64,000 nt of DNA. It comes from Planctomycetota bacterium (GTDB lineage: Bacteria > Planctomycetota > UBA1135 > GCA-002748355). Under the pieces are notes generated by a model that searched no databases, had not been told where the DNA came from, and was given only the letters and a program-made list of their open reading frames with translations. The number at the start of each line of letters is the position of its first letter. Positions within the stretch are counted from its first letter, which is position 1. The translations under genes were made by a program, and so were the position numbers. The stretch covers positions 1-64,000 of the forward strand of contig JALUUL010000086.1 in assembly GCA_027021385.1 (NCBI GenBank), in the 5' to 3' direction. Below, piece by piece: positions 1 to 8,804 of the stretch.

Positions 1-39
1 GCCCTCCTCGAGAGGACAGGCGGAGGCCTTCCCCGATGA
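1..39 (+). CDS. C-terminal end of an upstream gene (partial)
   Basis: A reading frame enters from the left edge and encodes ALLERTGGGLPR before a TGA at 37-39. That stop overlaps the ATG of the next gene in an ATGA junction. The same kind of junction links other genes in this operon, which is the main reason to believe it. Too little is present to name the protein; it would be the preceding member of the glycosyltransferase operon. Confidence 0.45.
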   Translation, partial: ALLERTGGGLPR

Positions 40-785
40 GCGCGGGGCCCTCCGGCGGTCTTCGCTTCAGCCTCATCGTGCCGTTCTACAACGAGGAGGA
101 GAACATCGATCCCTTGATGGAGGAACTCGCCGAGGTGCTTCCTCCGCTCGGCGGGTTCGAGGTCATCGCGGTGGACGACGGGAGCCGGGACGGGACCCTG
201 GACCGGCTCCGGAAGAGGCAGGAATCCTTTCCGGAACTGCGGATCGTCAGCCTCGCGGAGAACGCCGGCCAGAGCGCGGCCGTCTGCGCGGGGTTCGACC
301 ATGCCCGGGCCGATCTCGTGCTGATGATGGACGGGGACATGCAGAACGATCCCCGGGATTTCGCCTCGATCCTCGAAGCCCTGGAGGAGGCGGACGGAGT
401 CTCCGGCGCGCGGCTCGCCCGCAAGGATCCCTGGATCCGCCGGGTCTCCTCCAGGATCGCGAACGCGGTCCGCAATCGACTCTCGGGGGATCGGGTCGTC
501 GATTCGGCTTCCGGGATCAAGGGTTTCCGCAAGGAGATCCTCTCGAGGATCCCGAGATTCAACGGGATGCATCGTTTCCTCCCGACCCTCGTGCGTCTGG
601 CGGGGGGACGGGTCGTCGAGGTTCCGGTCAACCACCGGGAACGCGCGGGCGGGGTCCCGAAGTACGGGATCGGGAACCGGGTCTTCAAAGCCCTCCGGGA
701 CCTCTTCGGAGTCCGCTGGCTCCGGGACCGCTGGATTCGCTACAAGGTCGGGCAGGTGTTCGAATCCCCGGGAGATGAGCGATGA
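36..785 (+). CDS. GT2 family glycosyltransferase (polyprenyl-phosphate type)
   Basis: 249 aa GT-A glycosyltransferase of the dolichyl/undecaprenyl-phosphate sugar synthase group (DPM1/ArnC/GtrB-like), which moves a sugar from a nucleotide donor to a polyprenyl phosphate at the inner face of the membrane. Seen: the N-terminal strand ending in VPFYNEEEN (residues 15-23), the nucleotide-binding VDDGSRDGT (46-54), the metal-binding DGD at 99-101 followed by MQND, and the acceptor-side SASGIKGFR near 158-166. Unlike ArnC and GtrB it has no C-terminal membrane segments, so it is soluble or peripheral. It overlaps the next gene by 4 bases. The LAB_N and GT83-like genes that follow suggest it makes the lipid-linked sugar used to decorate lipid A or another envelope glycan (inference). 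Confidence 0.88.
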   Translation: MSAGPSGGLRFSLIVPFYNEEENIDPLMEELAEVLPPLGGFEVIAVDDGSRDGTLDRLRKRQESFPELRIVSLAENAGQSAAVCAGFDHARADLVLMMDGDMQNDPRDFASILEALEEADGVSGARLARKDPWIRRVSSRIANAVRNRLSGDRVVDSASGIKGFRKEILSRIPRFNGMHRFLPTLVRLAGGRVVEVPVNHRERAGGVPKYGIGNRVFKALRDLFGVRWLRDRWIRYKVGQVFESPGDER

Positions 786-1096
786 GCGCGTGGAATCTCT
801 CCCTCTCCGTCCTCGTCGAACCCGAGAATGCGGAGTTCTGGATCATCTGGGGCTTCCTCGGCCAGGCGGTGTTCTTCTCCCGCTTCCTCGTCCAGTGGAT
901 CGCGAGCGAACGGGCGGGGCGCAGCGTCGTGCCCACGGCCTTCTGGTGGCTCTCCCTCCTCGGCGCGGGCCTCCTGCTGGCCTACGCGATCCATCGCAGG
1001 GACGCGGTCTTCATCGTCGGGCAGTGCACGGGGTTCCTGATCTATTTCCGCAACCTCTCCCTGAAGCGGCGTGAGCGGAAAGCCTCGACGGACTGA
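782..1096 (+). CDS. LAB_N (lipid A biosynthesis N-terminal) domain membrane protein
   Basis: 104 aa, three predicted membrane helices (about 19-36, 51-69 and 74-91). The helices and the aromatic/polar pattern FLGQ..FFSRFLVQW, SVVP..FWW and GQ..GFLIYFRN fit the LAB_N family. These are small proteins found either fused to LpxB or alone beside ArnC/ArnT-type glycosyltransferases; their function is unproven and a role in lipid-linked sugar translocation has been suggested. It starts in an ATGA overlap with the GT2 gene and overlaps the following transferase by 26 bases. True LpxB is encoded separately at 35969-37366, so this is a stand-alone form. Confidence 0.85.
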   Translation: MSAWNLSLSVLVEPENAEFWIIWGFLGQAVFFSRFLVQWIASERAGRSVVPTAFWWLSLLGAGLLLAYAIHRRDAVFIVGQCTGFLIYFRNLSLKRRERKASTD

Positions 1097-2726
1097 CCGC
1101 GGGGCCGGGCCGCCGGGACCGCCGGCCTTCGAGGGTTCGGCATGGGGGCGGCTCGCGGGGGGCCCGCTCCTCGCATTCCTTGCCGTCTGCCTGTTCTGGG
1201 GGCCCTTCCTCCGGGGGCGACCCTTCGAGGGGACGGAATCAAGGCGCGCCCGGATCGCGGTCGAGATGCTCGAATCCTCGGACTACCTGAGACCGACCCT
1301 GGGAGGGGAGGCGACCCTGACGAAGCCCCCCCTGCATTACCAGTTGCAGGCTCTCGCGGCATTCTTCCTGGGAGAGGGGGAAGGCTCCTTCCGCGTGCCG
1401 GCCCTCCTCCTCACGGCCCTCCTCCTGGCTGCGGTCTTCGGGCTTCTAAGGCGGGCGGGCGCGGATCGGGTCTTTCTCTGGGGAGCTTTCCTGCTGCTCG
1501 CCTGGCATCCGATCCTCGTCCGCTTCGCCGTTTCCGCCGAGATCGACGGGAGTTTCGCGGCCCTGACCGGACTGGGCCTCGTTCTCCTGGCCGCGTGGAG
1601 GGGGGAGGAAGGAAGTCCCCTGGGCCTGTTGGGGCTCGCCGGGCTCTGCTTCGGGGCGGCCCTGATGACGAAGGGACCGCAGGTCCTCGCCCTCCTCCTT
1701 CCCGCTCTCCTCCCCCTTCGTTCCCGCCCGGGATGGAGAGGCTATTGCCTCCTTTCCGCGACCTTATTCCTGCCGGTCCTTCTCTGGGCCCTGGGCCTCC
1801 TTCTCGAAGGGCATTCCCTGGGCGAGTGGTTCCTCGCCGCGAAACGGGAGAGTCTCGGGCGGGCGGAGGGCTTCGGTTGGGCCCATGTGCTCACGATCCC
1901 CGCTTATCTCGGAAAGGTGTTCGGGATCCTCCTTCCCGTCTGGCTGTTCCTCGGACGATTGCCGGTCCCGGGATCGCCGGCGGCGAGGGTCCTCCTCTAC
2001 GGCGGGATCGGAGGGGTCTGCGCGCTCCTCCCTTTCCCTCACCGTCCGACCCGTTATCTCCTCCCCGCCCTCCTTCCCCTGATGGCCGCCTTCCTCCTGG
2101 GATTCGTGGAGTCCTCCACCGCAGGCGGCGGGTCCGGCGCGGGGGATGCCCGAGCCCGTGGCGGGGGAAAAGGGGGGGGGATGTCCTTTCAGGCGGTGTG
2201 GTTCCTCCGGGCCGGACCGGGGATCCCTCGAGGGCTCTGGGTCCCGCTCGCCCTCCTCCTTGCGCTCGGCTCCTCGCTGTCGGGCTTTCTCGCTCCTCCC
2301 TGGTTGGGTTGCCTGCCTTATGCTCTTCTCCTTCCCCTGTTCGTCCTCGCCCTCGGAGGGGGTGGGCGGAGCTTCGTCCTCTCGGTCTGTCTTGCGGCCT
2401 CCCTCGTCGTCGTCACCGACATCCCCGCGCGGCAGGCCCTGGCTCCCAAGGCTTCCCTCCCCGCCGCCCGGTCGATCGCGGAGAGGAGCGGAGGAGGAGC
2501 GGTCCTGTGCTGGGGGCACGTTCCCGGAGAACTGCAGTGGGTTCTCGGGAACCGCGCCCGCCTCGCGGAGTTCTTCCAGGGAGGGGGCCGGGAGGAGGAG
2601 GTCTGGCTCCTGCACGAGGATCCCTGGCCCGAGGGGTTCCGGGGCCGTCCCTTCGAGACGGTTCTTTCTGGGGTGTGGTCCCTCTCCGACAAGGATCTCA
2701 TGCTCGAACGGCGGAAGGGCCGGTGA
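1071..2726 (+). CDS. GT83/ArnT-like polytopic glycosyltransferase
   Basis: 551 aa integral membrane protein with about ten or more hydrophobic helices, related to ArnT/PMT-type transferases that use a polyprenyl-phosphate sugar on the periplasmic side. The first periplasmic loop has the family pattern EGTESRRARIAVEML (residues 53-67) and LTKPPLHYQLQ (83-93). In ArnT this loop starts with a catalytic Asp-Glu pair; here the aligned pair is Thr55-Glu56, so the Asp is missing. Residues about 350-375 are a Gly/Ala/Arg-rich low-complexity insert, perhaps a cytoplasmic loop. The start is GTG at 1071, inside the end of the LAB_N gene; there is no clear ribosome site, as expected for translational coupling. 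Its lipid-linked sugar probably comes from the GT2 product (inference). Confidence 0.8.
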   Translation: MSGKPRRTDRGAGPPGPPAFEGSAWGRLAGGPLLAFLAVCLFWGPFLRGRPFEGTESRRARIAVEMLESSDYLRPTLGGEATLTKPPLHYQLQALAAFFLGEGEGSFRVPALLLTALLLAAVFGLLRRAGADRVFLWGAFLLLAWHPILVRFAVSAEIDGSFAALTGLGLVLLAAWRGEEGSPLGLLGLAGLCFGAALMTKGPQVLALLLPALLPLRSRPGWRGYCLLSATLFLPVLLWALGLLLEGHSLGEWFLAAKRESLGRAEGFGWAHVLTIPAYLGKVFGILLPVWLFLGRLPVPGSPAARVLLYGGIGGVCALLPFPHRPTRYLLPALLPLMAAFLLGFVESSTAGGGSGAGDARARGGGKGGGMSFQAVWFLRAGPGIPRGLWVPLALLLALGSSLSGFLAPPWLGCLPYALLLPLFVLALGGGGRSFVLSVCLAASLVVVTDIPARQALAPKASLPAARSIAERSGGGAVLCWGHVPGELQWVLGNRARLAEFFQGGGREEEVWLLHEDPWPEGFRGRPFETVLSGVWSLSDKDLMLERRKGR

Positions 2727-3757
2727 TGCGGGTCCTCTGCGTGCGCCTCTCGAGCATGGGGGACATCGCCCAGGCCCTTCCGCTCGTCCACGATCTCCTG
2801 GGTCGGGGCCATGAGGTCGGCTGGGTCGTCGAGGAGAGATTCAGGGAGCTTCTCGAAGCACTCCGGCATCCCCGCTTCCGTGTCCTGGTCTGGAAGCGGG
2901 GGGTGACCGGCCTGCGGCGCCTGAGGGGGCGGGGGAGGGAATACGAGGTCTGCCTGGACTTCCAGGGGAACTGGAAGAGCGGCCTCGTTTCGAGAGTCCT
3001 GGGCGCGCCCTCCGATTTCGGCCCTGCGTTCCCGGACCTCCGGGAGAAGGGGAACGCCTTGTTCCATCGTCGGCGCGCGCCGCGGGCCGAGGGCCCGCAC
3101 GTGCTGGACCGGGGAAGGGCCCTCCTCGATGCAGCGGGCCTCGCGTCCTCCGGGGAACTTCCGCGTCCTCCGTTCCTCGAAGCTCCGGAGGAAGTTCCGC
3201 CGCAGGCCCCCGCCTGGTTCCTCCGGGGGGAGGGGACACCCCTCGCCGTCCTCCTGGGGCGGGAGGGCGATCCGCGTTCCTGGCCCGTGGGGGAAGCCCT
3301 CTCCCTGGCGAGGACCTGGCCGGGGCCTTCCTTCTGCCTGGCGGGCCCCGAAGAAAGAGGGGGGCGAGGCCGGGATCCCCTCCTCCACCGGGTCTCCGCC
3401 CCGAGGATCCCGGAACTCCTCGCGCTCGGCGCCTGGCTCCGGAAGCGGGGCGGGGTCGCCGTCGGCCCGGACATCGGGCCGACGCATGTCCTCCACGCTG
3501 CGGGTGCGACCTGCCTCTTCCTGTTCGGGGCCCAGGATCCGCGGCGGACCTGTCCTCCGGGAGCTGAGGCCCTCCTCGCCTCCGAGGGTCCCGAATGCCG
3601 TCCCTGCCTGCGGAGACGTTGCGGGCATCCCGAGGGACCGGTCTGCATGAACCGTCTCGCCTCGGCCGAGGTCTCGGAGGTCCTCGCCCGACTCGCCCCA
3701 CGACGGGAGGAAGCCTCCCCTTCGGGGAGGGTGGAAGAAGGGCGGACGGGTCATTGA
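2726..3757 (+). CDS. GT9 family glycosyltransferase (heptosyltransferase-like)
   Basis: 343 aa GT-B enzyme of the ADP-heptose:LPS heptosyltransferase family. Seen: N-terminal MRVLCVRLSSMGDIAQALP with the family Gly-Asp at 12-13, DFQGNWKSG at 79-87, and the donor-site loop GPDIGPTHVLHAAG at 248-261 followed by LFGAQDP. A Cys-rich tail (CRPCLRRRCGH, 291-301, and VCMN) is common in GT9 proteins. The start ATG shares one base with the stop of the preceding transferase (TGATG). Likely role: adding heptose or a similar sugar to the inner core of LPS on the cytoplasmic face. The sugar is not determinable from sequence. Confidence 0.85.
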   Translation: MRVLCVRLSSMGDIAQALPLVHDLLGRGHEVGWVVEERFRELLEALRHPRFRVLVWKRGVTGLRRLRGRGREYEVCLDFQGNWKSGLVSRVLGAPSDFGPAFPDLREKGNALFHRRRAPRAEGPHVLDRGRALLDAAGLASSGELPRPPFLEAPEEVPPQAPAWFLRGEGTPLAVLLGREGDPRSWPVGEALSLARTWPGPSFCLAGPEERGGRGRDPLLHRVSAPRIPELLALGAWLRKRGGVAVGPDIGPTHVLHAAGATCLFLFGAQDPRRTCPPGAEALLASEGPECRPCLRRRCGHPEGPVCMNRLASAEVSEVLARLAPRREEASPSGRVEEGRTGH

Positions 3758-3810
3758 CGGCGATCCCCGGCCGGCGCATCGTCCTTGCAGGTGAAGCATG
3801 GAGGTCTTCG

Positions 3811-4677
3811 ATGTTCTCCAACATCCTCGTTCCCGTCGATTTCGGAAGCTGTTCGGAGCACGCCCTCGAGTTCGCCGAGCGGATCGTGGGCAAGGGAGGG
3901 AGCATCCGGCTCCTCTACGTTCTCGACGAGAAGATCGTGCTTCCCTTCGACGGGATGCTCGACCTCTCGATCATCGAGGACTCCGCGAGGAGGTCCCTGG
4001 AACGGATGGTCGAGGGGCGGAAGAGGCAAGGTGTCTCCCTCGGGGCGGAACTCGTCAGGGGAGAAGTCTCCGAGGAGGTGCTCGCCGCGGCCGCCCGAGG
4101 GGGGCATGACCTCCTCGTCGTCGGGAGCCACGGGCGCAAGGGACTTCGGCGCCTCCTGCTCGGGAGCGTGGCCGAACGCATCGTCCGGAGGGCCGGGCTT
4201 CCGGTCTGCGTCGTCAAGGAGGGCCCTCGCCGCGGGCCTTCCTTCGGGAAGATCGGCTTCGCGGCGGATTTCAGTCCGGCGGGCGATCGGGCCTTCGATC
4301 GGTTCCGCGCCCTCTGCCTCGAGCACGGGGCCTCGGCCTTCATCCTGCACGTGCAGGAGAGCGAAGCCGTGCTGGCGGGGTTCGCCGTGCCGGCCGGAAC
4401 GATCGAGCACAATCTGAACCTTCTCCGGGAGCAGAGGCGCAGGCAGTGCGAGGAGATGGTCGAAGCCCTCGAGAAGGACGGGGTGAAGGCCGAGGGCGTT
4501 CTTCTCGAGGGGCAGCCCTGGGAGGAACTCGCGGACTTCGCCTCGAGGCGGGAACTCGATCTCCTGGTCATGGGCACCCACGGCTATCGGGGCGTCGATC
4601 GTCTCTTCCTCGGTTCCGTCGCCGAGAAGACGATGCGGATGATCGAGGAGCCGCTCCTCGTGGTTCCAGGGTCTTGA
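3811..4677 (+). CDS. Tandem universal stress protein (UspA family)
   Basis: 288 aa with two Usp domains (about 1-140 and 145-288). Each carries the ATP-binding signature G-2x-G-9x-G-S: G105/G108/G118-S119 in the first and G255/G258/G268-S269 in the second. Both halves are therefore expected to bind ATP, as in tandem Usp proteins induced by stress or hypoxia. I chose ATG 3811 because GGAGG lies 6 nt before it and the next upstream in-frame start would run into the GT9 gene. It is followed 14 nt later by a degenerate relative, probably in one transcript. Confidence 0.9.
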   Translation: MFSNILVPVDFGSCSEHALEFAERIVGKGGSIRLLYVLDEKIVLPFDGMLDLSIIEDSARRSLERMVEGRKRQGVSLGAELVRGEVSEEVLAAAARGGHDLLVVGSHGRKGLRRLLLGSVAERIVRRAGLPVCVVKEGPRRGPSFGKIGFAADFSPAGDRAFDRFRALCLEHGASAFILHVQESEAVLAGFAVPAGTIEHNLNLLREQRRRQCEEMVEALEKDGVKAEGVLLEGQPWEELADFASRRELDLLVMGTHGYRGVDRLFLGSVAEKTMRMIEEPLLVVPGS

Positions 4678-4691
4678 CGGGTGGGGGAGGG

Positions 4692-5399
4692 ATGGAGAAG
4701 GCCCGGGTTCTGATCCGGGACGGAAGGAAGATCGCCGAGGAAATGGTCCTGCATCGGCCCGACCGGTGGAAGGCCCTCCTGGATGGGATGGGGGTTTCCG
4801 CGGGCGGCGGTGGACCGGAGTCCCTCCTGGCCTCGATCCGCCTCTTCGGGCACGGTCCGGGCGCGAGGAACGCGCCGTTTTCGGAAGTGGACCTCGCGAG
4901 AGCCCTCCAGGGGGGGAGCGGCCCCCTGCTTTCGGCTCCAAAGGCTTGGAAACGCCGGCGGCTCAGAAGGGTCCTGATCCTCCTCCAGGAGGAGGGTTCC
5001 CGGAGATCGGAGGGTCCGGAGATTCCGAAGGGGGGGATCCCGGGGCTCGACCTGTCGGTCCTCTCCCTGCACCGAGGGCTTCCCGGGGAATGGGGGGCCT
5101 GGATCGGGAAGGGGCGGAGGCGTTCGGCCGAGAAGGCGCTCAAGCGCGTGTTAGCCGCGCGCCTCCGGACCTGGGCCGGGAGTAGGGAGGGGGTCGTTCC
5201 GCTCGGCGTGCTCGTAGGGAGGCCCGGCGTGCGTCTTCGGGATCGGGTCCGGCAGGCGCGGCCGGACCTCGTGCTTCTCGGCGGAGATCCGGGGGATGTG
5301 CATTTTCTCCGCCGCACCGCAGCGCGAGCGGTCCGCTGCCCCTGTCCGGTCCTGATCCATCTCCGACCCCGGAAGCGGGGTCAGGATTCGGGTTCGTAG
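4692..5399 (+). CDS. Degenerate universal-stress-like protein
   Basis: 235 aa, not clearly assignable. The C-terminal 70 residues (VPLGVLVGRPG, ARPDLVLLGGDPG, ARAVRCPCPVLIHL) follow the strand order of a Usp domain. The ATP signature G-2x-G-9x-G-S seen twice in the gene just upstream is absent. The N-terminal half is Arg/Gly-rich with no recognised motif. It sits 14 nt after the tandem Usp gene with GGGAGG ahead of the ATG, so the two are probably co-transcribed and related by duplication and decay, or this one acts without ATP. Its end overlaps the convergent CBS gene by 19 bases. Confidence 0.65.
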   Translation: MEKARVLIRDGRKIAEEMVLHRPDRWKALLDGMGVSAGGGGPESLLASIRLFGHGPGARNAPFSEVDLARALQGGSGPLLSAPKAWKRRRLRRVLILLQEEGSRRSEGPEIPKGGIPGLDLSVLSLHRGLPGEWGAWIGKGRRRSAEKALKRVLAARLRTWAGSREGVVPLGVLVGRPGVRLRDRVRQARPDLVLLGGDPGDVHFLRRTAARAVRCPCPVLIHLRPRKRGQDSGS

Positions 5400-5866
5400 G
5401 CGACGACGGCCTTCAAGAGATCGGTGGCGGTCACGATCCCGGTGACCTTCCCGTCCTTCGTGATGATGATGCGATGGGTTCCTTCGGCGAGCATCTTCCG
5501 GGCGAGTTCGCCGGCGCTCATCTCCTCGTCAGCGAGCAGGGGGTTCTTGCTCATGAACTGGGAAACGGTCAGGTCGCTTCCGGGGAGTTCCTCCCGGGGG
5601 AGGTCCGTCGGCATGTCGACCATCTCCCCCTCTTCATCCACCGTGTGGAACTCGGGGGAAAGGGCGGAAAAACCGCCCTCCTCGCTGATTGCCCGGGTCA
5701 CATCGCTTCTCGAGACGACGCCGACCACGGTTCCCGATCCGTCGACGACGGGGGCGCCGTGGATGCCTTCATCACTGAGGAACTGCGCCAGTTCGTAGAG
5801 CCCGAGGTTGGGCTGCACGTAGGCGACATCCTTCTGCATCAAGTCCTTGGCCTTCATCCGGGTCAT
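5381..5866 (-). CDS. CBS-domain pair protein
   Basis: 161 aa made of two CBS domains (about 8-62 and 100-157) with a short acidic linker (HTVDEEGEMVDMP). Motifs seen are GAPVVDGSGTVVGVVSRSDV and its second-domain partner IIITKDGKVTGIVTATDLL. Such free-standing CBS pairs bind adenine nucleotides and act as energy or redox sensors for a partner protein. No partner is fused here. The neighbour with which its end overlaps is a Usp-like gene, and Usp and CBS proteins often occur together in stress loci. The start ATG at 5866 gives MTRMKAKDLM; a second ATG three codons on is also possible. Confidence 0.88.
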   Translation of the reverse strand: MTRMKAKDLMQKDVAYVQPNLGLYELAQFLSDEGIHGAPVVDGSGTVVGVVSRSDVTRAISEEGGFSALSPEFHTVDEEGEMVDMPTDLPREELPGSDLTVSQFMSKNPLLADEEMSAGELARKMLAEGTHRIIITKDGKVTGIVTATDLLKAVVAYEPES

Positions 5867-5998
5867 GCGTCGTTGCCTTTCTTTCTCCTCGGGCTGGTTC
5901 GTCCCGTCGGGTTCCAGGGTTCCGGAGGGGGACCGGAGGCGGGAAGCCTAGACCTCCGGGGCCGCGCCGGAAAAGGAAGGATCGTGTAGATTCTGACC

Positions 5999-6376
5999 AT
6001 GCCGACACGACCCAGCAAGGAACTCGAGATCTTTCCGAATCCTCGTCCCGAACGCGACTACTGGATCCGGATGGAATGTCCGGAGTTCACGTGCCTGTGC
6101 CCCCGGACGGGCCAACCCGATTTCGCAACGCTCAGGATCCGTTACGTTCCGGACCAACACTGTGTGGAACTCAAGTCCCTAAAGCTCTATCTCTGGTCCT
6201 TCCGTGGGGAGGGAGCGTTCCACGAGGACGTGACGAACCGTATCGCGGACGACCTGATCTCCCTCCTCGACCCGAGGGCGCTGATCGTGACGGCGGAGTT
6301 CCGTGTCCGAGGCGGGATCTCGACCGAGGTCGCGGTCAGGCACCTCAAGAAGACGTTCAACGAAGGACGGTCTTGA
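5999..6376 (+). CDS. queF: NADPH-dependent 7-cyano-7-deazaguanine reductase QueF
   Basis: 125 aa, the size of the short (type I, unimodular) QueF. It reduces preQ0 to preQ1, the base inserted into tRNA on the way to queuosine. Seen: [16 protein letters not shown], with Cys34 as the expected thioimide-forming cysteine and Asp41 as the proton donor, the substrate loop [14 protein letters not shown] (56-69), and the FHED motif at 74-77. No other queuosine gene is nearby. A TAGATT hexamer lies only 7 nt before the ATG, so the message may be almost leaderless. Its last 20 bases overlap the convergent secreted protein gene. Confidence 0.95.
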   Translation: MPTRPSKELEIFPNPRPERDYWIRMECPEFTCLCPRTGQPDFATLRIRYVPDQHCVELKSLKLYLWSFRGEGAFHEDVTNRIADDLISLLDPRALIVTAEFRVRGGISTEVAVRHLKKTFNEGRS

Positions 6377-7343
6377 CGGCGTTCGAAGCCGTCATTCCGA
6401 GCTTGTTCGCGGTCTTGTCCACGACGAGGGCCTGGAAGAAGAGGGCGAGATTCCGGAGGGAAGGATTGTTCGGGATGGCCCAGGTGAAGCGGGCGACGCC
6501 GTTTCCGGGGCCGGCGCCCTTGCTCACGCCGATCTGGACGATGTCGAGCCCGGTCAGGAGGATGCAGCCCCGCGCGCCGAGTCCGGTCAGAGGCAAGGGG
6601 AGGGGAAGGCCCGCCCACCGCTTGTCCGAGAACCCGAGGAAGCCGAGGACGGCGGTGGCGGGGGGCACTTCGTGGATTTCCAACTGGAAGCTCTTTCCGA
6701 TCGTGGGAGTCGTTGCGATACCCGCCAGCGGCCGGAATCCCCCGGTCCCCGCACAGGCTCTGCCGAAGGGTGTCACCCCCGCCGCATCGACGAAGATCCG
6801 GTAGGGGACGCCGGGAAGGCCCGAGTTCGGGCCGTACCATCCCCAGGAATCCCCGGTGTTCCTGCCGTTCCCGTCGACCGTGTTGCCGACGCAGGTCCAG
6901 GTCACGAGTCCCGCCTTCGTTCCCTTGAAGGAAAAGGTCCAGCTTCTCGAGAGGCTGTTCACGTGGGTGATCGAGAGGCCTGAATTCCCGACCCTCGTGT
7001 TGGTTCCGCGGGTCAAGATCCCTCCGCTGCTGTCGAGGCTGAAACCTCCGCGGGTGGAGTTCGTGACGCCGCCGAGAAGGCTGATCGTCGCCTTCATCGT
7101 TCCGTTCAACGTGAGGGAGCGGGGGGAGGAGATCTTGACGGTGACCTTCCCCCGTTCGTTCGGGAACCCGCTTCCGTGGCAGAACCCGCAGGCGGGGAAG
7201 GCCGAGGTGACCTTCTTCGGGATTCCGGATTCCCCTTCGAGGACGCCCGAGCCTCGTCCGGCCAGGGAAGAGGCCGGAAGGAGGAGACCGGCCGCGACGA
7301 AGAGGAAGCGGAGAGAAGGGGAAGGGACGGATGTGGAAGACAT
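6357..7343 (-). CDS. Secreted choice-of-anchor V domain protein with a CxxCH motif
   Basis: 328 aa exported protein. A signal peptide (Leu/Val/Ala-rich, ending about residue 28, ASSLA-GRG) precedes a mature N-terminus with C52-G-F-C55-H56, a potential haem c attachment site. The next 110 residues fit the choice-of-anchor V domain: [36 protein letters not shown]. The C-terminal 110 residues resemble a tail repeated in many planctomycete surface proteins ([45 protein letters not shown]). The ATG at 7343 was chosen because it places the signal peptide at the N-terminus; an earlier start would add 21 residues. Function unknown; surface display or sorting is inferred. Confidence 0.72.
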   Translation of the reverse strand: MSSTSVPSPSLRFLFVAAGLLLPASSLAGRGSGVLEGESGIPKKVTSAFPACGFCHGSGFPNERGKVTVKISSPRSLTLNGTMKATISLLGGVTNSTRGGFSLDSSGGILTRGTNTRVGNSGLSITHVNSLSRSWTFSFKGTKAGLVTWTCVGNTVDGNGRNTGDSWGWYGPNSGLPGVPYRIFVDAAGVTPFGRACAGTGGFRPLAGIATTPTIGKSFQLEIHEVPPATAVLGFLGFSDKRWAGLPLPLPLTGLGARGCILLTGLDIVQIGVSKGAGPGNGVARFTWAIPNNPSLRNLALFFQALVVDKTANKLGMTASNAVKTVLR

Positions 7344-7546
7344 GCGGGGACTCCGAGAGGGAAGGGAAGGTAATGAGAACTTATCGCATCTAGCGCTTCT
7401 CCCCAAGGGGGCCGGTCGAATCGGACCTCCAGGCCCGGGAATGGGCTTCCTGATTCCCCGGTTTCCTCGCCCGGCCCCCCACGCGTTTTTCCAGGCGCCG
7501 CTCCGATTCCCTGGATCCCGGGGGGAGGGTCGGGAAGGATGGAAGG

Positions 7547-8737
7547 ATGCGCCGCATCGTAATGATTCCCCTTTTCCTTCTCCTGGGACTTGGATTCTGT
7601 TTCGAGCCCGGGGGGCGATGGGTTCGAACAGGTCCGGTGATCTCGCGCCTTTCTGCGACGACCGGGAAGATCCTGCTCTTCGGCGCCCCCGAGGGGATCT
7701 CGACTCTCCGACTCGAGGAAGTGGGCGGGGGATGGACCAGCGAGATCCGGTCGGAGGCAGAGAATGGAGACCTCCGGTTCGAACTCGAAGGGCTCGAGCC
7801 CGAGCGCCGTTACCGATATCGGATTCTCGATCCCCACGGCTCGCTGCTCGGCAGGGGCATGTTCCGGACCGCGCCCAGGGACGGGGAAGGGCGGGTCCGT
7901 TTCGCGGCCTTCGGGGACTCGGGGGGGCAGCCCTGGTTCGCCTATCTCTCGGATTCCCTCGGAATCCGTCCCGTTTCCTGGTTGGCGGATCTCCTTCCCG
8001 GAAGGGGAAAGCAATGGGATCTAGCCGGAATCCTCGCGCGCAGGGAACCGGACCTCGTTCTCCATCTCGGCGACGTCGTGTACCCCTGGGGGAAATGGGA
8101 GCACTATCCGGAGGGTTATTTCCTTCCCTTCGCCCGCATCCTCTCCGGACGTCCCCTGGTCGCGGCCATCGGCAACCATGACGCCCTGGAGCACGGGGCG
8201 GAGCCTCTCCTCCGGATGCAGGGGCGAGATCCGCGGGGCGTTCCTCGCGGGAATCGATACTTCGATTTCGCTTTCGGCCCGGTCCGCTTCTTCTGTTTCG
8301 ACACTATCACCAGTTCCTTCGAGATCGGCTCTCCCCAGATCCGGTGGCTTCGAGAGCGGCTGGCCCTTGCCCGTGAACCCTGGAAGGTCGTTTTCACCCA
8401 TCGGCCGTTCTGGACCTCTTCACGGTCGAGGATGGACGCCGCGAACCGCTACCTCCGCGACCATGTCCACCCGCTCCTCGCCCGATACGGCGTCGCTCTG
8501 GTCTTGAGCGGGCACGATCACGTCTACCAGAGGTATCGGGCCCGGGACGGCGTGGTCTACATCATCTCCGGGGCGGGGGGAAAGAGCCTCTACGAACTGC
8601 ACGAGGACCCGGGCCTCCTCCGGGCCGAGCAGGTGTTCGGTTTCCTGTTCGTGGAGGCGGGGCCGGATTCCCTGGTGGCCAGGGCGGAGACCCTGGAAGG
8701 TCGAATCGTCGATCGGTTCCGGCTGACGAGACCCTGA
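7547..8737 (+). CDS. Secreted metallophosphoesterase (purple acid phosphatase-like)
   Basis: 396 aa. An N-terminal hydrophobic export signal (2-18) is followed by a beta-rich domain (about 25-110) and a calcineurin-like phosphoesterase domain. The metal-site motifs are all present and in order: GDSG (123-126), HLGD (173-176), GNHD (209-212), THRP (284-287) and SGHDHVYQR (321-329). This layout is that of purple acid phosphatase/PhoD-related enzymes acting on phosphate esters outside the cytoplasm. The substrate is unknown. It is transcribed alone and ends before a hairpin terminator shared with the convergent protease gene. Confidence 0.88.
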   Translation: MRRIVMIPLFLLLGLGFCFEPGGRWVRTGPVISRLSATTGKILLFGAPEGISTLRLEEVGGGWTSEIRSEAENGDLRFELEGLEPERRYRYRILDPHGSLLGRGMFRTAPRDGEGRVRFAAFGDSGGQPWFAYLSDSLGIRPVSWLADLLPGRGKQWDLAGILARREPDLVLHLGDVVYPWGKWEHYPEGYFLPFARILSGRPLVAAIGNHDALEHGAEPLLRMQGRDPRGVPRGNRYFDFAFGPVRFFCFDTITSSFEIGSPQIRWLRERLALAREPWKVVFTHRPFWTSSRSRMDAANRYLRDHVHPLLARYGVALVLSGHDHVYQRYRARDGVVYIISGAGGKSLYELHEDPGLLRAEQVFGFLFVEAGPDSLVARAETLEGRIVDRFRLTRP

Positions 8738-8804
8738 GGTGAGGGAGAGAGGCCGCGGAGCCGACCGCGTCCCCGCGGGAATCCGGTCTTGCCGGGGAAA
8801 AGGG

